Shown here: one piece after another, positions 6,431 to 10,622 of the stretch
Layout of the letters: every line of letters starts with the position of its first letter
Position numbering within the stretch: position 1 is the first letter of the stretch
NCBI GenBank assembly: GCA_045536015.1
Contig: JAZSMS010000050.1
Coordinates: 1-10,622 of the forward strand
Source of the DNA: JAZSMS01 sp045536015
GTDB lineage: Bacteria; Bacillota; Clostridia; Christensenellales; QALW01
Direction: 5' to 3'
Length of the DNA stretch: 10,622 nucleotides
Notes under the pieces: generated by a model
Seen by the model: the letters and a program-made list of their open reading frames with translations, nothing else
Databases searched by the model: none
Told to the model about the DNA's origin: nothing
Translations under genes and position numbers: made by a program

Positions 6431-6462
6431 AAATGCCCCCTAAATTAAACAAAATTTATTAT

Positions 6463-6471
6463 ATTATAACA
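6463..6471 (-). promoter_or_regulatory. Extended -10 promoter of the alr operon
   Basis: On the minus strand TGTTATAAT fits the TGnTATAAT extended -10 pattern, with TATAAT at 6468-6463. No good -35 box is seen at 16-18 bases, which is tolerated in extended -10 promoters. The expected leader is about 25 bases and includes the GGGGG ribosome binding site. The upstream side abuts the T-tract of the sipL terminator. Confidence 0.7.
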
Positions 6472-6477
6472 CACTTT

Positions 6478-6517
6478 TTAAAAAAATAAAGCAAAAACTA
6501 ACGTTTTTGCCTTATTT
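6478..6517 (-). terminator. Intrinsic terminator of sipL
   Basis: GCAAAAAC (6491-6498) pairs perfectly with GTTTTTGC (6503-6510) around a four-base loop. One mismatch further out, six more pairs (6484-6489 with 6512-6517) extend the stem. Read leftward the hairpin runs into a T-rich tail (TTTATTTTTTT) ending near 6480. It begins eight bases after the sipL stop and insulates the alr operon. Confidence 0.88.
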
Positions 6518-6524
6518 ATATTTT

Positions 6525-8042
6525 TTAACATACTTTTAACTGTCTGAAAATGTAAAGTTTATCACCTTTTTTAACGTTTTCGGATATATCGGGGTTTATT
6601 GCAAGAATCTCTTCCTCCGAAAGCGCAAATTTTTTGGCAATATCCCAAAGTGTTTCGCCTTCGTTAACAAAATAAATTACAAGACCAAACTCCTCCGGCT
6701 CGCGCTTTTGACCAATTTTAATCTCCGAAATTATTTCTTTTTCTCTACGCACAAACGGTATAAGTTCTGCCAAAATTGCGGCACGGATTTCTATTTCGTT
6801 TCCTGAACTTAGCATTGCCTGCATCTCAAGTAAATTAATCTTTACAAGCGCCTTTTCTACGTCTTTAAGTGCCATATCGTCATATGTAATTCTTATCGGT
6901 ACATTTACGTTAAAACCGTCAAGTGCATTCGTTCCTGCCGCAGTGTAAATAACGCTTACTTCAGCGCTTGCTTCTATAATAACCCTGCCCATATCAATTT
7001 GAACCTTGCACGCAAACGGAATAAAATTTACAGAATTTATTCGGGCAATAGGTGTTTTTCCCGCAGGAAGACGCACGTCAAAATGCTGATTAAGCTTGTT
7101 TGAAATTTTTTCTTCAAGCAGTGATGCATCAATCTTCTTTTTTACACATTCAACGTGATGCGTTGTAGAAAATGCATCATCAATAATTTCAACCGTCTTT
7201 TTATCAAACGAAAGTGCATATCCGCAAAGCATTGCCGAATAAGAAATAATATTTCTCTGTCCTGTTTCTGAAGTGTTTACCGAAGCAGAAATTTCTTCTA
7301 CACAAAGATTAATCTCGGGCGTTGCATCGTCAGCGTCAACGTCAATAATTTGCGAAAAACCTATTTTATCGGTAACCTGAACGATTGGCTCATATTCGTC
7401 AAGTGCAAGATAAACCGTCTGAAGCAAAATGCTGCCACCAAACACAAGCTGTCCTGCCGAAATATGTGCTTCTTCTACAAAAGCAGATGCGCTTGTTGAA
7501 AGCACGCGTTCAACTTCGGGCAAGCGTGGTGAAAGCACGGTTTCCCCATTTGCCGAAAAGCGCAGATTACTTGCAAAATTGACGTTACTAAAGCAAATTT
7601 CCTCGCCTTTTTTTATCGTATCTTCGCCGGTAAGTTCACTGCAAACCTCATATTCGTTGCTTGAAATAAGCGTTGCGCAAATTTCTACCATACTTGATAA
7701 ATGCAAGCTTCCTGCCTCAATTATTGCCTTTACATTCTGGGCATTTGCGCAAGATAGCATTTTTGTTTTTGGAAAAACACCGTCTATTCTCTCGTTTACT
7801 GCAAAGCGTTCGGTGTGCTCACAAATTTTTATTTCGCCTTCATCATTTAATAAAACCGTAAATCTTACAACACCCTCTGCTATAGCCTCGCCGTTTAAGG
7901 TTTCGCATCTTCCGCAAGAAGCACTGGCTATGCACGAAAGTACCTGAGCATTTTGTGAAACAGCTTCTTTTCCGCTTACGGACGTAACAATTTTCTTTGT
8001 ATCAACGGCATCAAACTTAATAATTTCGTTTTTGCAATCCAT
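6525..8042 (-). CDS. sipL: SipL-like spore coat morphogenesis protein (SPOCS/DUF3794 repeats plus C-terminal LysM)
   Basis: A 505-residue protein with three SPOCS-like beta-rich regions at about residues 31-120, 180-275 and 330-425. A C-terminal LysM domain lies at 456-499 (YFVNEGETLWDIAKKF, then AINPDI and KKGDKLYIF). This architecture and length match SipL of Clostridioides difficile (about 519 residues), made in the mother cell under sigma-E. There SipL's LysM domain binds the coat ATPase SpoIVA to attach the coat to the forespore. There is no signal peptide, as expected for a mother-cell cytosolic protein. I chose ATG 8042 because AAGGGGG lies just before it. A longer frame open to 8174 would add an unlikely hydrophobic leader and run across both divergent promoters. 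A Cys cluster (Cys37, Cys43, Cys46) lies in the first region. Single-gene transcript with its own terminator. Other SPOCS/LysM paralogues exist, so the symbol is slightly less certain than the family. Confidence 0.87.
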   Translation of the reverse strand: MDCKNEIIKFDAVDTKKIVTSVSGKEAVSQNAQVLSCIASASCGRCETLNGEAIAEGVVRFTVLLNDEGEIKICEHTERFAVNERIDGVFPKTKMLSCANAQNVKAIIEAGSLHLSSMVEICATLISSNEYEVCSELTGEDTIKKGEEICFSNVNFASNLRFSANGETVLSPRLPEVERVLSTSASAFVEEAHISAGQLVFGGSILLQTVYLALDEYEPIVQVTDKIGFSQIIDVDADDATPEINLCVEEISASVNTSETGQRNIISYSAMLCGYALSFDKKTVEIIDDAFSTTHHVECVKKKIDASLLEEKISNKLNQHFDVRLPAGKTPIARINSVNFIPFACKVQIDMGRVIIEASAEVSVIYTAAGTNALDGFNVNVPIRITYDDMALKDVEKALVKINLLEMQAMLSSGNEIEIRAAILAELIPFVRREKEIISEIKIGQKREPEEFGLVIYFVNEGETLWDIAKKFALSEEEILAINPDISENVKKGDKLYIFRQLKVC

Positions 8043-8075
8043 AAAAAATCCCCCTTGAAGTTTTCTTCTGCAATA

Positions 8076-8104
8076 AATATATAAAAAAACGGATAAAAAT
8101 ATGC
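8076..8104 (-). promoter_or_regulatory. Candidate sigma-E promoter of sipL
   Basis: On the minus strand GCATATT (8104-8098) fits the sigma-E -35 pattern KMATATT exactly. After 14 bases, TATATATT (8083-8076) matches the -10 pattern CATACAHT at six of eight positions. The predicted transcript would have a leader of about 27 bases holding the AAGGGGG ribosome binding site. sipL is sigma-E dependent in C. difficile, which agrees. The sequence is AT-rich, so chance matches are possible. Confidence 0.5.
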
Positions 8105-8123
8105 ATAATAGTAAAATTGAGGA

Positions 8124-8151
8124 TTGCATTTTTTGTAAAATTTGATATAAT
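8124..8151 (+). promoter_or_regulatory. Sigma-A-type promoter of the GNAT gene
   Basis: TTGCAT (8124-8129) is followed after 16 bases by TATAAT (8146-8151), preceded by TG at 8143-8144, giving an extended -10 TGATATAAT. The predicted start near 8158 leaves a leader of about 37 bases before ATG 8195. The -35 is weak but the extended -10 is perfect. It lies back to back with the sipL promoter. Confidence 0.72.
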
Positions 8152-8172
8152 ATATAAAACAATATATAAAAC
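8149..8172 (+). repeat. Perfect 12-bp tandem duplication at the GNAT promoter
   Basis: AATATATAAAAC occurs twice in direct succession (8149-8160 and 8161-8172). The first copy overlaps the end of the -10 box and the expected transcription start; the second lies in the leader. It could be an operator, a slippage product, or simple AT-rich sequence. Confidence 0.85.
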
Positions 8173-8194
8173 ATTGTATTTTGAGGTGAAAATA

Positions 8195-8725
8195 ATGGTT
8201 AGTTATCGACTTAGCATCAGAAAAATTGAGCGTGCGGATATTCCTTATCTTGTTTATTGGGCAAACAATAAAATTCGCACAAAAGGCTTTCACGGCTATC
8301 TTCCAAAAACCGAAAACGAAGGCAATCAATGGTTTCAGCGTTCACTTTTAGATAAGACGAGGGACGATTACGTTATCTACGCAGTTGAAGAAGGCGGAAA
8401 CAAATATCCTATCGGTTTAATCGGTCTTGTTAATATTGACGATGATAACCGCAAGGGCGAATATTATATTATAATCGGCAACGAAGAATTCCTTCGTCGC
8501 GGTATTGCTTTCCGTACCTCTAACGAAATGATAACCAACACTTACTTTAAAAATCTTGAATTTGCAAAGCTTTATGCCCGTATTGATAAAGATAACTACC
8601 CTGCACAAAAGCTTGCCGAAAAATTGGGTTTTAGAAAAGAAGGCATTATGCTTTCTGACATTTTAGTTGACGGCGAGCCCGTTGATATGATCTATTACGG
8701 TCTTTTAGCTTCTGACAAGCTTTAA
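8195..8725 (+). CDS. GNAT family N-acetyltransferase (RimJ/RimL type)
   Basis: A 176-residue acetyl-CoA-dependent acetyltransferase of the Acetyltransf_3 type, which includes ribosomal-protein, spermidine and PseH-like sugar acetyltransferases. Visible: LSIRKIERADIPYLVYW (residues 6-22) at the N-terminus, IGLIGLVNID (73-82), the acetyl-CoA pyrophosphate loop around EFLRRGIA (98-105), and NYPAQKLAEKLGFRKEG at about 140-156, the usual last helix-strand unit. The substrate cannot be told from sequence. I chose ATG 8195 because GAGGTG lies just before it. A frame open from 8117 would start upstream of the promoter's own transcription start. It has its own promoter and is followed by a hairpin before ruvC, so it may be a separate unit that partly reads into ruvCAB. 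Confidence 0.9.
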   Translation: MVSYRLSIRKIERADIPYLVYWANNKIRTKGFHGYLPKTENEGNQWFQRSLLDKTRDDYVIYAVEEGGNKYPIGLIGLVNIDDDNRKGEYYIIIGNEEFLRRGIAFRTSNEMITNTYFKNLEFAKLYARIDKDNYPAQKLAEKLGFRKEGIMLSDILVDGEPVDMIYYGLLASDKL

Positions 8726-8734
8726 TATCTTTTA

Positions 8735-8765
8735 TTCAGCGCTCAAAAAAGGGCGCTGAAATTTT
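8735..8765 (+). terminator. Hairpin between the GNAT gene and ruvC, probably a weak terminator
   Basis: TTCAGCGCTC (8735-8744) pairs with GGGCGCTGAA (8751-8760), ten pairs including one G-T wobble, around an A6 loop. The tail ATTTT is short, so termination is probably partial. No promoter is apparent between it and ruvC at 8780, so ruvCAB may depend on read-through. Confidence 0.65.
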
Positions 8766-8779
8766 GAATAGGTGTTTTT

Positions 8780-9274
8780 ATGATTATTTTAGGCTTTGAC
8801 CCCGGTTTAGCTACTTTGGGGTTTGGAGTTATTTCTACCGATGGTCACAAACATAAGCTTATTAACTACGGTGTAATTTCAACTCCCGCAAAAATGCCGA
8901 CGCCCGTTAGGCTGAAAAACATTTTTTCTGACGTTTGTACGGTAATTGACCGCTATAAGCCCGACGCTATTGCTGTTGAAGAACTGTTTTTTAACAATAA
9001 CACCACAACTGCAATAAACGTTGCGCAGGCGCGCGGTGTGATTTTGGCGGCGGCTTCGCTAAAGACAAGCGAGTTATACGAATACACTCCCCTGCAGATA
9101 AAGCAAGCGATAGTCGGCTACGGCAGAGCAGACAAACATCAGGTGCAACAAATGGTAATGCACTTTTTATCACTCGATAAGGTTCCGCGCCCCGACGATG
9201 CTGCCGACGCTCTTGCGGCGGCTATATGCCACGCACATTCAGGTAAATTGGGTGCGCAATTTAAAATTAGGTAG
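8780..9274 (+). CDS. ruvC: Crossover junction endodeoxyribonuclease RuvC
   Basis: A 164-residue RNase-H-fold nuclease that cuts Holliday junctions symmetrically as a dimer with RuvAB, finishing homologous recombination. Length is typical. The acidic active site is visible: Asp7 in GFDPG (5-9), Glu67 in AVEELFF (65-71), and Asp140 and Asp143 in PDDAADALA (138-146). The NNNTTTAINVAQARG stretch (72-86) and VGYGRADKHQVQQMV (112-126), the DNA-binding region, are also present. An ATAGGTG site lies five bases before the ATG. ruvA follows after eight bases. Many Firmicutes such as B. subtilis lack RuvC and use RecU; its presence fits a clostridial source. Confidence 0.97.
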   Translation: MIILGFDPGLATLGFGVISTDGHKHKLINYGVISTPAKMPTPVRLKNIFSDVCTVIDRYKPDAIAVEELFFNNNTTTAINVAQARGVILAAASLKTSELYEYTPLQIKQAIVGYGRADKHQVQQMVMHFLSLDKVPRPDDAADALAAAICHAHSGKLGAQFKIR

Positions 9275-9282
9275 AGGTTTTT

Positions 9283-9882
9283 ATGTACGCATTTATTAAC
9301 GGTATTGTTGACGAAATTACCCCCGAGGGCATAGTTATTGATGCAGGCGGCGTTGGGTATTATATTCAATGTACAACTTCTGTTTCTTCGTCCGTTACTT
9401 TAGGCGAAAAAGCAAAAATTTACACTTATCAGCACGTTCGTGAGGATGCTATAATTCTCTTTGGCTTTGCTTCAAAAGAAGAACGCACAATGTTTTTGCG
9501 GCTTATTTCCGTTAGCGGAATTGGTCCTAAAAGCGCTCTTCAGGTGCTTTCGGCAATTTCAGCACGCGATCTTGCTTTAATTTTAGTTACAGGCGACTAT
9601 GCTGCACTTTGCAAGGTTCCCGGCATTGGAAAAAAGACCGCTCAACGCCTCGTACTTGAGCTTCGCGAAAAGGTTGATAATGATGAATTTATCTCGCAAG
9701 GTTCGTCTTCAGTTTCAACCACACCAAAGAGTAATACATATTCTGCAGATGCAATTTACGCACTTACCGCACTTGGCTATTCTGCTGGCGAGGCAACAAA
9801 AGCAGTTGATGCAATAGCCGCAAATTGTTCAAGCACCGAAGAAATTATAAAACAAGTTTTAAAAAATCTCGATAGGAGATAA
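9283..9882 (+). CDS. ruvA: Holliday junction branch migration complex subunit RuvA
   Basis: A 199-residue protein whose tetramers hold the open Holliday junction and load RuvB rings. All three domains are visible: an N-terminal OB fold (about 1-63, beginning MYAFINGIVDEI), tandem helix-hairpin-helix motifs with SGIGPKSAL at 78-86 and PGIGKKTAQ at 113-121, a flexible Ser/Thr-rich linker (about 138-152), and the C-terminal RuvB-contact domain (153-197, with ALGYSAGEATKAV). Ribosome binding site AGAGG lies five bases before the ATG. The stop is followed by the ruvB start after two bases. Confidence 0.97.
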   Translation: MYAFINGIVDEITPEGIVIDAGGVGYYIQCTTSVSSSVTLGEKAKIYTYQHVREDAIILFGFASKEERTMFLRLISVSGIGPKSALQVLSAISARDLALILVTGDYAALCKVPGIGKKTAQRLVLELREKVDNDEFISQGSSSVSTTPKSNTYSADAIYALTALGYSAGEATKAVDAIAANCSSTEEIIKQVLKNLDRR

Positions 9883-9884
9883 AA

Positions 9885-10622
9885 ATGGAAGACGAAAGAA
9901 TTATAACCGCAGGGTTGATGGAAGAAGATTTTGACAGTGAAAATTCTTTAAGACCAAAAACTCTAAATGACTATATCGGTCAAGAAAAAGTTAAAGAAAT
10001 GATAGAGATTTTTATCTCTGCCGCAAAAGAGCGCGGCGAAGCACTTGACCATACTCTTTTATATGGACCTCCCGGACTTGGTAAAACAACGCTTTCTAAC
10101 ATAATTGCGTCGGAAATGGGAGTTTCTATCCGCATTACAAGCGGCCCTGCAATCGAGCGTCCCGGAGATCTTGCCGCAATATTAACAAATTTAAACGAAA
10201 ACGATATTTTATTTATTGACGAAATTCATCGCTTAAACCGTAGCGTTGAGGAAGTTTTGTATCCAGCTATGGAAGACTTTGCACTTGATATAATGATAGG
10301 TAAAGGTCCTTCTGCGCGCTCCGTGCGCCTCAGTCTGCCGCATTTTACGCTTATAGGTGCAACAACCCGTGCAGGAATGCTTACCTCTCCCCTCCGCGAC
10401 CGCTTTGGCGTTATTTGCCGACTTGAGATGTATTCTCCGGAAAATCTTGCAAAGATTATTACCCGAAGTGCATCCATCTTGGATATTCCGATTGAGCCCG
10501 AAGGCGCTATGGCTATTGCTCTTCGCTCGCGCGGGACTCCCCGTGTTGCTAACCGCCTTTTAAAACGCGTGCGTGACTTTGCGCAGGTTAAAGGCAACGG
10601 TGTTATTACTGCCGAAATTGCC
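9885..10622 (+). CDS. ruvB: Holliday junction branch migration ATPase RuvB, 3' end cut by window
   Basis: The frame is open from ATG 9885 to the window end (246 residues), while the family is usually about 330-350 long, so the winged-helix C-terminus lies beyond. RuvB hexamers are the AAA+ motors driving branch migration. Visible: LRPKTLNDYIGQ (22-33), Walker A GPPGLGKTT (61-69), the beta-hairpin/RPGDLAA region (92-98), Walker B ILFIDEIHR (108-116), and sensor 1 GATTRAG (158-164). The arginine finger region LRDRFG (170-175) and sensor 2 RGTPRVANRLL (216-226) follow. TAGGAG (9873-9878) inside the ruvA 3' end is a strong ribosome binding site, and only two bases separate the genes, indicating translational coupling. 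Confidence 0.97.
   Translation, partial: MEDERIITAGLMEEDFDSENSLRPKTLNDYIGQEKVKEMIEIFISAAKERGEALDHTLLYGPPGLGKTTLSNIIASEMGVSIRITSGPAIERPGDLAAILTNLNENDILFIDEIHRLNRSVEEVLYPAMEDFALDIMIGKGPSARSVRLSLPHFTLIGATTRAGMLTSPLRDRFGVICRLEMYSPENLAKIITRSASILDIPIEPEGAMAIALRSRGTPRVANRLLKRVRDFAQVKGNGVITAEIA

Noticed and set aside
6431..6524. Riboswitch or regulatory RNA before alr
   Set aside because: The only structure is the sipL terminator, and the predicted alr leader is too short for a riboswitch.
7429..7947. 172-codon open frame antisense to sipL
   Set aside because: Ser/Leu/Lys-rich shadow of the SPOCS coding strand; no ribosome binding site or recognisable domain, while the opposite strand is a clear gene.
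8043..8174. N-terminal hydrophobic extension of sipL (44 residues)
   Set aside because: It would cross both divergent promoters and skip the strong AAGGGGG site before ATG 8042; the hydrophobic run is translated AT-rich promoter DNA.
8117..8194. 26-residue N-terminal extension of the GNAT protein
   Set aside because: It begins upstream of the predicted transcription start, and its IYKTIYKT stretch is just the translated tandem repeat; ATG 8195 has a good ribosome binding site.
10226..10597. 123-codon frame antisense to ruvB
   Set aside because: Arg/Ser-rich shadow; RuvB motifs on the + strand are continuous.

Overview
The window looks like ordinary chromosome from an endospore-forming, AT-rich member of the Clostridia, probably an uncultured gut-type lineage. 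This rests on gene content: a SipL-type SPOCS/LysM spore-coat morphogenesis protein (the clostridial functional counterpart of SpoVID), a YlbJ-type sporulation membrane protein, Firmicutes-type AGGAGG-like ribosome binding sites, U-tailed terminators and extended -10 promoters. I see no phage, insertion sequence, CRISPR array, tRNA, rRNA or recognisable defence system. I did not find a convincing new multi-gene system.

Layout. (1) 1-2748 and the start of the leftward operon correspond to the ylbH-coaD-ylbJ-ylbK-ylbM neighbourhood of Bacillus subtilis, rearranged in orientation. A tmcAL (ylbM) gene, cut by the window start, runs right and meets a leftward patatin-like ylbK at one shared bidirectional terminator. 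ylbJ starts divergently from ylbK and runs right until its 3' end overlaps the 3' end of the leftward operon by 28 bases. (2) 2721-6430 is a tight six-gene leftward operon, alr - fthC - membrane protein - rsmD - coaD - coiled-coil protein, with an extended -10 promoter before alr and three overlapping gene junctions. (3) 6525-8042 is sipL, leftward, with its own strong terminator and a good candidate sigma-E promoter. (4) 8195-10622 runs right: a GNAT acetyltransferase, then ruvC-ruvA-ruvB, with ruvB cut by the window end.

The leftward operon mixes housekeeping jobs: D-alanine for the cell wall (alr), folate one-carbon salvage (fthC), 16S rRNA methylation (rsmD) and coenzyme A synthesis (coaD). 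It also carries two proteins of unknown role. ruvCAB encodes Holliday-junction branch migration and resolution. sipL and ylbJ are the sporulation parts. The items most worth a second look are: terminator-like hairpins of the leftward operon lying inside the ylbJ coding region; the sigma-E-like promoter of sipL; a promoter-like element at the rsmD start that conflicts with the only good start codon; the two uncharacterised operon members; and a 12-bp tandem repeat over the GNAT promoter.

There is no gene-free stretch longer than 300 bases. The longest are 6431-6524 (sipL terminator plus alr promoter) and 8043-8194 (divergent promoters of sipL and the GNAT gene).
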